DNA from: OLB11 sp044233655 | GTDB taxonomy: Bacteria > Bacteroidota > Bacteroidia > Chitinophagales > Chitinophagaceae | Direction: 5' to 3' | Assembly: GCA_044233655.1 (NCBI GenBank) | Contig: JBIIJQ010000004.1 | Span: 28,358 to 92,357 of the forward strand | Length of the DNA stretch: 64,000 nucleotides | In this document: positions 33,355-40,830 of the stretch, piece by piece | How the letters are laid out: every line of letters begins with the position of its first letter | How positions within the stretch are numbered: the stretch's first letter is position 1 | Translations under genes and position numbers: made by a program | Notes under the pieces: generated by a model | What the model saw: only the letters and a program-made list of their open reading frames with translations | Database searches by the model: none | Told to the model about the DNA's origin: nothing

Positions 33355-33465
33355 ATGGGCCGAGGCGACAAAAAAACAAAACGTGGTAAAATCTTCAAAG
33401 GATCTTTTGGAAAAATGAGACCACGCACAGCAGCAAGAAGAAAAGCATTAGAGAAGAAAGCATAA
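33355..33465 (+). CDS. 30S ribosomal protein THX
   Basis: A 36-residue, very basic peptide: MGRGDKKTKRGKIFKGSFGK, then MRPRTAARRKALEKKA. This is bacterial THX (bTHX), a small-subunit peptide seen in Thermus and Bacteroidota ribosomes. The GDKKT and KGSFGK words are characteristic. It has an upstream -7 element. Confidence 0.9.
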   Translation: MGRGDKKTKRGKIFKGSFGKMRPRTAARRKALEKKA

Positions 33466-33483
33466 GCTTTCTTTTTTTTATTT

Positions 33484-34146
33484 CTAGATGTTGATATAAT
33501 GCATAAGCATATCATAATTGGATTGTAAATCCTCTTTATGATTCTCTACTGCAAATGTATCTACAACTGTATAGCTAAATCGTTCAAAGGTTGCAATAAG
33601 CGCTTGCACATCCGTTTTGTTCACCTTAATTGTTACCCATTGTAATCCATTTTCATCTTTTGTTTTTACAAATAGACACAATATGTTTGTGTCATTGCTT
33701 TCGCAAATGCGAGCTATTTCTGATAAGCTATAGTTACGTTGTTCTATTTCTAACACAATGATACCTCCGGGTTCGATAATGGCATTATTGTCTGCAATGT
33801 AATTAAATAGACCTTCGATGGTAATTAAGCCAGCATAGTGGTTATGTTCATCTACTACGGGCAATACGGAAAGATTAAATTCTTTCGCTACCTTCATTGC
33901 TTCAAAAGGATGAGTGTGCTCAACAATTGCAGGCCTGAAATTTACAAATTCTGCAAGTGACAAAGGTTCTTCGGGCGTATCCCAATCTAATAGGTCATCC
34001 TCGGAGATAAGTGAAAGGTAATTATCACGATGTACGAGTGGCAAATGAAATACACGGTATTCATTCATTAAGCGCATGGCTTTAGTTCCACTGTCATTAA
34101 GTGATAGTACTGGTAATTCGTAGGATATTAAACTCTTGGTGTTCAT
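33484..34146 (-). CDS. CBS-domain protein
   Basis: Start at 34146 (MNTKSLISYELPVL); the earlier ATG adds eight residues. Two CBS motifs, about 5-55 (LNDSGTKAMRLMNEYRVFHLPLV) and 70-125 (AMKVAKEFNLSVLPVVDEHNHYAGLIT), form a Bateman pair that usually binds adenosine nucleotides. The remaining 90 residues resemble an ACT-like tail (IIVLEIEQRNYSLSEIARI). Probably a regulatory protein; the target is unknown. It follows the alpha/beta hydrolase gene on the same strand. Confidence 0.85.
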   Translation of the reverse strand: MNTKSLISYELPVLSLNDSGTKAMRLMNEYRVFHLPLVHRDNYLSLISEDDLLDWDTPEEPLSLAEFVNFRPAIVEHTHPFEAMKVAKEFNLSVLPVVDEHNHYAGLITIEGLFNYIADNNAIIEPGGIIVLEIEQRNYSLSEIARICESNDTNILCLFVKTKDENGLQWVTIKVNKTDVQALIATFERFSYTVVDTFAVENHKEDLQSNYDMLMHYINI

Positions 34147-34201
34147 ACTTAGATAGAACGTAAATATCACAAATAAAAGTGTAAAACCAACATGATTTTT
34201 A

Positions 34202-34957
34202 TCAATGTTTACTTAAAAATTCGCTAAAAACTAAATTGAACTCTTTTGGGACTTCCATCATAGGAGCATGTCCACATTTATCTATCCAATGCAATTCTGA
34301 ATTAGGTAATAATTTTTTAAATTCTTCGGCTACCATAGGTGGTGTGATTGTATCGTTCTTTCCCCATATTAAACATACAGGTTGTTTGATATTTTGAAGT
34401 TCTTCACCCAAGTGATGTCGGATAGCTGATTTGGCTAGGTAAATGATTTTGACTGCTTTCAATCGGTTATTTACGATGTTATAAACTTCATCAACCAATT
34501 CTTGAGAAGCCGATTTTGCATCATAAAAAGTAAGTTCTACTTTTTTACGAATGTAATCTTTATCGCCTCGTTTTGGATAGGTTTCGCCCATGCCATTTTC
34601 AAATAATCCAGAGCTTCCTGTAAGTGTAATTGTTTTTACACGTTCAGGATGCTTAAGTGCATATACAAGTGCTATATGACCACCTAGCGAATTGCCTAAT
34701 AAATTTACATTGGTGAGATTTTTTGTTTCAATGAATTTTGAAACATGCTTTGCAAGACCAGATACTGATGTGTCCAAATTGGTAAGGTCATACAAGGGTA
34801 ACATAGGTATGTATACTGTGTATTTTTCTTTGAAACAATCAACTAGATCTTTGAAGTTACTCAACGCTCCAAATAGCCCATGAAGTAAAATAAGACTTTC
34901 GCCTTGACCTTCCATTACATATTTGAATTTTCCTGATTGCTTGATTTCGTATTGCAT
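34202..34957 (-). CDS. Alpha/beta hydrolase
   Basis: 251 residues of the alpha/beta-hydrolase fold. HGLFGAL forms the oxyanion loop, S90 is the nucleophile in GNSLGG, the acid is in WGKNDTITPP, and the histidine is in DKCGHAPMMEVP. No lid insert specific to a named subgroup is seen, so esterase or a related activity is as far as it goes. The CBS-protein gene is 55 bp downstream, perhaps one operon. Confidence 0.9.
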   Translation of the reverse strand: MQYEIKQSGKFKYVMEGQGESLILLHGLFGALSNFKDLVDCFKEKYTVYIPMLPLYDLTNLDTSVSGLAKHVSKFIETKNLTNVNLLGNSLGGHIALVYALKHPERVKTITLTGSSGLFENGMGETYPKRGDKDYIRKKVELTFYDAKSASQELVDEVYNIVNNRLKAVKIIYLAKSAIRHHLGEELQNIKQPVCLIWGKNDTITPPMVAEEFKKLLPNSELHWIDKCGHAPMMEVPKEFNLVFSEFLSKH

Positions 34958-35077
34958 AGCGTAATTACTTAGCGCTAAAGTAGTTTTTTAAATGGTAAAA
35001 GTGAAATATTCTCAATAATGAATTGTTATCTTTCGGTATACAAATTCTTTATTTATAAATTCAAAGTGAGAATTTAT

Positions 35078-35503
35078 TTACTTTGATGAATCTTTCTCAA
35101 TGGGAATAATTTTTGTTTCCGTGAAAGTTCCATCACTTGATTCTACTACTACTACACACAAACCTTGATCCTTGAAACACAATTCACGTGCGGCTTTTTC
35201 AGTAAGGTCAATCACACGATTATTATTGGGTGCCATACGGTCATTGACTTTTACAATAACTGATTTGCCCGTTTTTTTATTAGTAACTTTTACAAGGGTT
35301 CCAAGGGGGAAATGGTTGGAAGCGCCTGTCATGTTCTGATTGCTGAAGATTTCGCCAGTAGCGGTTTTGCGCCCATTGAATTTGGTATGATAATAGCTTG
35401 CAATGCCTTCTTTCTTTTTTATATCTGTTTTGATTCCTTGGCCAAATGTTGCCCATGAAATGAAAATGAATAGAATGATAAAAACTATACGAAGTTGCAT
35501 CAT
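35078..35503 (-). CDS. RlpA-like double-psi beta-barrel protein (second copy)
   Basis: 141 residues: signal peptide (MMQLRIVFIILFIFISWATFG), then one RlpA-like barrel with GIASYYHTKFNGRKTATGE, FPLGTLVKVTNKKTGKSVIVKV and NDRMAPNNNRVIDLT. No SPOR domain. RlpA proteins cleave naked septal peptidoglycan in some bacteria; the key His and Asp positions (YYHTKFNG, VNDR) are present. It follows its paralogue by 17 bp. The two barrels are clearly related but well diverged. Confidence 0.9.
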   Translation of the reverse strand: MMQLRIVFIILFIFISWATFGQGIKTDIKKKEGIASYYHTKFNGRKTATGEIFSNQNMTGASNHFPLGTLVKVTNKKTGKSVIVKVNDRMAPNNNRVIDLTEKAARELCFKDQGLCVVVVESSDGTFTETKIIPIEKDSSK

Positions 35504-35520
35504 GTAAATATAAATGAAAT

Positions 35521-35949
35521 TTATCTATTGACCCATAGCTTGTTTACATCTGCTACTTGGTCTTTGAAGTCAACTACTTCTATAATAACTTCACCAATTC
35601 CTTGTTTTACTAACCCTAACTTATTAGCAGCAGCATGAGAAAGATCAATTAATCGTTTGTTGCTTTTGTTCATACGATCATTGATTTTTACAACTACACT
35701 TTTTCCATTGAGTTTATTGGTTACTCTTACAATTGTACCAAGTTGTAAAAAGTTATTCGCTGCAGTAAATTTAGCATTGCTAAAAATTTCGCCTGTACTT
35801 GTAAGTCTGCCATTGAACTTAGGATGATAGTAACTAGCAATACCTTTCCATTGATTCGTTGCTATTTTTTTTACTGGTGTAAATGAAAATAAAATACATA
35901 TAGTTGCTAAACCGATTATGATGAAAGCTGTTTGAATAAGTTTGTTCAT
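35521..35949 (-). CDS. RlpA-like double-psi beta-barrel protein (first copy)
   Basis: 142 residues with an N-terminal signal or anchor (LIQTAFIIIGLATICILFSF) and the same barrel: GIASYYHPKFNGRLTSTGE, LQLGTIVRVTNKLNGKSVVV, KINDRMNKSNKRLIDLS. Upstream member of the tandem pair, presumably the older head of a small operon. Cell-wall role inferred from family. Confidence 0.9.
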   Translation of the reverse strand: MNKLIQTAFIIIGLATICILFSFTPVKKIATNQWKGIASYYHPKFNGRLTSTGEIFSNAKFTAANNFLQLGTIVRVTNKLNGKSVVVKINDRMNKSNKRLIDLSHAAANKLGLVKQGIGEVIIEVVDFKDQVADVNKLWVNR

Positions 35950-36048
35950 ATGCGTTTAGTTGATAGTGTGCAAATGTAACCCTTCATGTAAAGCTAAAAT
36001 CTTGTTTAGGCTTTTGTAAACATAATGAAATGTTAGGCAGGCTAGTTT

Positions 36049-37062
36049 TTACCAGATGTTAACTTCTCGCTCTAATGTAATGTTAAAGCGCTGTTGAACT
36101 GATATGATAATTTGTTCTGAAAGTTGGTAAATAGCAGAACCTTCTGCATTTGAAAAATTCACCAAGACCAATGCTTGCTTTTCATGTACGCCGATTTTAC
36201 CAACTTTATATCCTTTCCAGCCGCATTGTTCAATAAGCCATCCAGCTGGAATTTTTATACCATTTTCTGCAGGGTAGTTAGGTAATTGGGGATATTGAGA
36301 TAATAATGTATCAAATAGTTGTTTAGTTATAACTGGGTTTTTAAAAAAGCTACCTGCATTGCCTATCACTTTTGGATCAGGTAATTTTGAAGATCTTATT
36401 TCAATAACAGCTTTTGAAATAGATTCAATTGAAACCTGATTGTTAAACTTAGAAGCTAAAATATGTTTTATATCACCGTATTCAATTTTGAATGTAGGTT
36501 TTTTTTGTAAGCATAAGTTTACAGATAAAATAAAATAGTTTCCTTTTTCTTTAGTTTTGAAAATGCTTTCTCTGTATCCAAATTGACATTCATCCAAAGA
36601 GAAGGTTTTTCGTTCTTTACTTGCCAAGTTTATTGTTTCGCATGAAGCAAAAACATCTTTTAATTCAACTCCATAAGCGCCTATATTTTGTATCGGTGCC
36701 GCACCTATTGTGCCTGGTATAAGCGAAAGATTTTCTACGCCACCATATCCATTATTTACACACCACATCACACTTTCGTGCCACGATTCACCCGACATAA
36801 ATTCCACTATTACTTCATGTTCATTTTCAGAAATTAACGTGATTCCTTTTAATTTATTTAAAACCGTAATACCTTCTATTGGCTTTGTAAGTAAGATATT
36901 GCTACCACCACCAATGAATTGAATGGAGTATTGATAGGCCTCATTGTAGTATAATAATTCTATTAGTTCGTCTACAGTATGAATAGTTGTAAAGAGTGAA
37001 GCGTTTTCATTGATATGAAACGTATTATAATCTTTAAGATTTACATTATGGAGCAATTGCAT
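36049..37062 (-). CDS. murB: UDP-N-acetylenolpyruvoylglucosamine reductase MurB
   Basis: Second step of muramic acid synthesis: NADPH reduction of the enolpyruvyl sugar with FAD. Start at 37062 (MQLLHNVNLKDYNTF), the usual family opening; the track-independent alternative ATG lies three codons upstream. Motifs: FAD loop FIGGGSNILL, IPGTIGAAPIQNIGAYG, the proton-donor serine in NAGSFFKNPVI, and the C-terminal LEREVNIW with its glutamate. About 337 residues, the type I (E. coli-like) length. Confidence 0.96.
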   Translation of the reverse strand: MQLLHNVNLKDYNTFHINENASLFTTIHTVDELIELLYYNEAYQYSIQFIGGGSNILLTKPIEGITVLNKLKGITLISENEHEVIVEFMSGESWHESVMWCVNNGYGGVENLSLIPGTIGAAPIQNIGAYGVELKDVFASCETINLASKERKTFSLDECQFGYRESIFKTKEKGNYFILSVNLCLQKKPTFKIEYGDIKHILASKFNNQVSIESISKAVIEIRSSKLPDPKVIGNAGSFFKNPVITKQLFDTLLSQYPQLPNYPAENGIKIPAGWLIEQCGWKGYKVGKIGVHEKQALVLVNFSNAEGSAIYQLSEQIIISVQQRFNITLEREVNIW

Positions 37063-37130
37063 ACATCGCAAATCTAATCATATTCTATAGCTCTTAAAAG
37101 GATTCTTTTCATATTCTTCATTTCTATGAT

Positions 37131-37138
37131 TATCTTTC
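37131..37138 (+). promoter_or_regulatory. Candidate -7 element for the chromate transporter gene
   Basis: TATCTTTC, one mismatch to TAnnTTTG. It puts the transcript start near 37144, so the ATG at 37153 is favoured over 37126. Confidence 0.4.
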
Positions 37139-37152
37139 GAGTCGATTTGAGC

Positions 37153-38358
37153 ATGATCAGACACATACCTTTTTTGAAAGAGGTGTTTAAATACTCTTTG
37201 TCGGCCTTTGGCGGACCGCAAGGACATATCGGTATGATGATGAAAACCTTTGTAGAAAAACGAAAAGATGTGACTCAAGAAGAGTTGATAGATTACATGT
37301 CGTTTTGCCAAATGTTACCCGGTCCTTCTTCCACTCAAACAATTACATTGATAGGTTATAAGCGAGGAGGAATATTACTCGCAATCGTCACGTTGTTGAT
37401 TTGGATTTTGCCAGCTAGTATCATGATGGGAGCATTGTCGTTTCTTATACAATATTTTGATGCGCAATCTATCCAAACTAATTTATTCAAATTTATTCAA
37501 CCAATGGCAGTTGGGTTTTTGATTTATGCTGCATACAAAGCAATGCGCATCAGTGTGAATCATCCTGCAACATACACGATTATGTTCATTGCTGGTATTC
37601 TTACAATTTTGTTAAGATCTCCTTGGCTTTTCCCTTTGTTGATAATAGCTGGGGGCCTTATTTCTAACTTTAGCGATAAGCGTATTCCAGAAATTCAAAA
37701 GAATAAAAAGCCAATCAAATGGGTCAATATTTTAGGGTTTGTATTGGTATTTTTAATTGCAGGAATATTTTCTGAATTAGCTCGTATTCAACATTGGCAT
37801 TATGCAAGAGCTTTTAATTTGTTTGAAAATTTTTATCGATTTGGTAGTTTCGTATTTGGTGGAGGACATGCCTTGATGCCTATGATGTACGAACAATTTG
37901 TAATACGTCCTGAACATTTGCAAATAGGACAATACTTGACTCCTTCTCAGTTTTTAACTGGAGCTGGCATTATCAATGCAATACCAGGTCCTGTTTTTTC
38001 AATTTGCTCCTATATTGGTGGTATGAGTATGAGTGAATATGGTTGGCAAGCACAATTACTAGGATGTGCTGTAGCAACTGTTGGTGTATTTTTACCAAGT
38101 GTGTTATTGCTCTTTTTCTTTTTTCCTATTTATCAAAATTTAAAACAACATACTATAATTTTTAGAGCATTGGAAGGTATCCATGCGGTAGTTGTAGGTA
38201 TAATGTGGGCATCAGGATATATATTATTTCAGTCCCTACCATTTGATTGGACCAATTTGGTTGTTATTTTAATTACATTCAGTTTGTTGATGTATTCAAA
38301 AATTCCAGCTCCATTGATAGTGGTTGCTTGGTTGTTGCTTGGGTTAGCTTTGAAATAG
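37153..38358 (+). CDS. chrA: Chromate transporter (CHR family)
   Basis: Polytopic inner-membrane CHR-family transporter that exports chromate by exchange in known cases. About 401 residues from the ATG at 37153. Two homologous halves are present: the first opens with FKYSLSAFGGPQGHIGMM and has MLPGPSSTQT; the second has SFVFGGGHALMPMMYEQFV and INAIPGPVFSICSYIGG. This two-domain form is the long-chain type. No chrB-type regulator lies nearby. It is divergent from murB. Confidence 0.92.
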   Translation: MIRHIPFLKEVFKYSLSAFGGPQGHIGMMMKTFVEKRKDVTQEELIDYMSFCQMLPGPSSTQTITLIGYKRGGILLAIVTLLIWILPASIMMGALSFLIQYFDAQSIQTNLFKFIQPMAVGFLIYAAYKAMRISVNHPATYTIMFIAGILTILLRSPWLFPLLIIAGGLISNFSDKRIPEIQKNKKPIKWVNILGFVLVFLIAGIFSELARIQHWHYARAFNLFENFYRFGSFVFGGGHALMPMMYEQFVIRPEHLQIGQYLTPSQFLTGAGIINAIPGPVFSICSYIGGMSMSEYGWQAQLLGCAVATVGVFLPSVLLLFFFFPIYQNLKQHTIIFRALEGIHAVVVGIMWASGYILFQSLPFDWTNLVVILITFSLLMYSKIPAPLIVVAWLLLGLALK

Positions 38359-38410
38359 TCATTTGACTGCGCTGTGGAATTATGCAAACTAAAATTTAAA
38401 CTAAATCTAT

Positions 38411-38418
38411 TACTTTTG
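38411..38418 (+). promoter_or_regulatory. Candidate -7 element next to a start codon
   Basis: TACTTTTG, an exact TAnnTTTG, ending 4 bp before the ATG at 38423. If used, the transcript would be nearly leaderless. Confidence 0.4.
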
Positions 38419-38422
38419 AAGT

Positions 38423-39559
38423 ATGTATAAATTATTTTTTACACTATCTGTAATGGTTATCTTAGGCTTTTGTACGAGCCTTCATGCTCAGATTAATAAT
38501 GATTTATTGAAGCAAGATATTGAGCTAAATGATAGTTTAGATAACAAGGTTTTGTTTTCTGTTGCCAATCAAAACTTTTTAAAGAACAATGAATATTTTC
38601 ATGATATTACAACTGGGTATACATTGTTTGGATCTATGTTGAGTACGCAGGTGGCCTACCTACCTACACCGAATCTTCGATTACAAGCGGGTGTTTTTTT
38701 TCGAAAGGATTTTGGCAATGCATCTTTATATTCTGTTGAGCCTTTACTTACGTTGAAATATCAGAAAAACGGATATGCTGTAATGATAGGTAATCTGGAG
38801 GGTAACCTTTCTCATCGATTAATCGAACCTGTTTTTAATTACGAACGATTTATTACAAACTACAATGAAAATGGAATACAAGTAAAAATTGATAAGAAAA
38901 AAATATGGTCAGATACTTGGATCAATTGGGAAGTAATGCAATACTATAAATCCAATTATCAGGAGGAATTTGCAGCGGGTAATTCTACAATCCTTCATTT
39001 GATAGATGATGGGAAAAATAGATTTTCAATACCATTGCAAGGTATTATTACCCATATTGGTGGCCAAGTTGACATTGACACAAATGCAGTTCGCTCCAAA
39101 ACAAATCTTGCTATTGGATTTGATTATACAAGAAAATTGGATGGTTTTTTCACGGAGTTTAATACAAAGAATTATTACACAATTTATAAAGAACTGGCCC
39201 CTTCTAAACTAGTTGCTATTTCAAAAGGAAGGGGCGCTTATTTCAATACAGAATTAAAAACGAAGTATCATATCAATGCTTCTGTAAGTTATTGGAATGG
39301 ACTCAATTATCTTGCTCCTCGCGGCGGAGATTTATTTCAATCTATGTCATCTTATTATTCTCAAGTGAACGTGCTGGAACGAAATCGAAGTTTACTATTT
39401 GTAAGATTACTTTATCAAAAAACAATCCTTGAAAATTTTAATTTAGATATACGTTTCGAACCTTATTTCGATTTAATCAATCAATTCTTCGAACATTCTT
39501 ATTCTATTTATCTTACCTACAAAAAAGATTTTGGTTTAGTAAAATTGAAAAAGAAATAA
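38423..39559 (+). CDS. Outer-membrane beta-barrel-like protein, 378 aa
   Basis: A signal peptide (MYKLFFTLSVMVILGFCTSLHA) is followed by a chain of alternating strands with aromatic girdles: NLRLQAGVFFRKDFG, LEPLLTLKYQKNGYAVMIG-like segments, NASVSYWNGLNYL, and a final strand FGLVKLKKK. This is the look of an outer-membrane barrel of about 16 strands. No named family recognised. No T9SS tail. Downstream of chrA by 64 bp but with its own -7 element. Confidence 0.7.
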   Translation: MYKLFFTLSVMVILGFCTSLHAQINNDLLKQDIELNDSLDNKVLFSVANQNFLKNNEYFHDITTGYTLFGSMLSTQVAYLPTPNLRLQAGVFFRKDFGNASLYSVEPLLTLKYQKNGYAVMIGNLEGNLSHRLIEPVFNYERFITNYNENGIQVKIDKKKIWSDTWINWEVMQYYKSNYQEEFAAGNSTILHLIDDGKNRFSIPLQGIITHIGGQVDIDTNAVRSKTNLAIGFDYTRKLDGFFTEFNTKNYYTIYKELAPSKLVAISKGRGAYFNTELKTKYHINASVSYWNGLNYLAPRGGDLFQSMSSYYSQVNVLERNRSLLFVRLLYQKTILENFNLDIRFEPYFDLINQFFEHSYSIYLTYKKDFGLVKLKKK

Positions 39560-39913
39560 GGTCTATTATTTATTTAAAGGATAACCCAATTTAACCATAT
39601 ATGCCTATAATACATGAACACTGATTAGACTGATTTGTGCGATTCACATAGTGATTTTAGGACTGATTTCTTCCCTTGGAACTGGATAATGAAATCAATA
39701 TCCTTTGTAAGAAGTTTAAAATCTGTTCTAATCTTTCCAACCCGCTAAATCCGTTTTCTATTGTTCGCTTTTAGAGTAGGTTTTTATGGGTGATTCAATT
39801 GTTTTATTTAAACTTAAGTAGTTCACACTATTAGAAATTATTAACTTAATAAATGGTAAATCTCACAACGAACAGATTTCGCTCGAGTCTAATACCCTAT
39901 ATTTGAATCAAAC
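39560..39913. repeat. Intergenic region with degraded CACTGATTAGACTGATT-type repeats
   Basis: A 354-bp gap. 39617-39644 and 39721-39754 carry ACTGATT/AATCTGTT/AATCCGTT words like the imperfect repeat tracts often found between Bacteroidota genes. No open frame of note. The next gene's promoter element is at 39898-39905. Confidence 0.5.
39898..39905 (+). promoter_or_regulatory. -7 element of the DUF3108 gene
   Basis: TATATTTG, exact TAnnTTTG. Expected transcription start about 39910-39912, so the ATG at 39926 has a short leader while 39914 would be leaderless. Confidence 0.5.
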
Positions 39914-39925
39914 ATGAATTCTCAC

Positions 39926-40708
39926 ATGAAATATCAATTGTTGTTACTTGTTGTTCTTACATCTTTTGCTTTGAAAGGGCAAGCCGCTTTTCGTACAATT
40001 AATCATCAAGCCTTCAAGCGGGGCGAAAAATTGACCTATAGAATCCATTACGGATTTATTGATGCCGCTATTGCAACCATTGAGATCAAAGAAGAAAATA
40101 AAAAATTCTCAGACCGTAATACATATCATGTAGTTGGAATTGGCCAATCAAAAGGCAGTTTTGATTTCTTTTTCAAAATACGTGACCGATACGAAACCTT
40201 TATAGACGAGGAAGCTTTATTGCCCTGGTTTTTTGGACGAAGGGTTGATGAAGGTGGATATAAAATTGCGCAAGATTATATATTTCATCATCACCTAAAT
40301 AAAGTGAATGTAGGTAATAACAAAATGGTAGATATATGGCAAAACACACAGGATATGTTGTCGGGTTTTTATTTAGCGCGTACTATGGATCTAAGTAATG
40401 CGAAGCCGGGGCAATTATTTTCTGTTCCAACTATTGTAGATGGTGAAATGTATAATTTACAAATCAAATTTAAAGGAAAGGAAACTATCAAGTGCGATTG
40501 GGGCAAAATACGTTGTCTAAAATTTGTGCCTGTACTACAGAAAGGGCGAATTTTCAAACATGAAGAAGATATGATTGTGTGGTTGAGCGACGATAAAAAT
40601 CATATTCCGATACGCGCTAAGGCAGACATTCTATTTGGCTCGCTCAAAATGGATTTGATTGACTATAAAGGAATTGCGAGCCCTTTTGCTTTTATAAATT
40701 TTAAATAG
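39926..40708 (+). CDS. DUF3108 domain protein, exported
   Basis: About 260 residues. Start 39926 (MKYQLLLLVVLTSFALKGQA) chosen for a cleaner signal peptide and because a promoter element lies just upstream; the ATG at 39914 is the alternative. The mature part follows the DUF3108 plan: FKRGEKLTYRIHYGFIDAA near the start, YHVVGIGQSKGSFDFFFKIRDRYETF, then MLSGFYLAR and DLIDYKGI near the end. A periplasmic beta-rich family with no established role. Confidence 0.85.
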   Translation: MKYQLLLLVVLTSFALKGQAAFRTINHQAFKRGEKLTYRIHYGFIDAAIATIEIKEENKKFSDRNTYHVVGIGQSKGSFDFFFKIRDRYETFIDEEALLPWFFGRRVDEGGYKIAQDYIFHHHLNKVNVGNNKMVDIWQNTQDMLSGFYLARTMDLSNAKPGQLFSVPTIVDGEMYNLQIKFKGKETIKCDWGKIRCLKFVPVLQKGRIFKHEEDMIVWLSDDKNHIPIRAKADILFGSLKMDLIDYKGIASPFAFINFK

Positions 40709-40788
40709 AATTAATCACAAATCTATTTATTGATATTTATCATAGTTAATACCTATAAAAAACATCGTACGATTTGATTTTCGAAATG

Positions 40789-40796
40789 TAAATTTG
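40789..40796 (+). promoter_or_regulatory. -7 element of gcvP
   Basis: TAAATTTG, exact TAnnTTTG, giving a leader of about 28 nt. No -33 TTTG at 19 bp. Confidence 0.45.
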
Positions 40797-40830
40797 CATT
40801 TCTTAATTCAAAAAATCTAAAATCAAAACG

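Noticed and set aside
39617..39754. CRISPR or att site
   Set aside because: The repeat words are irregular and imperfect with no constant spacing and no integrase nearby.
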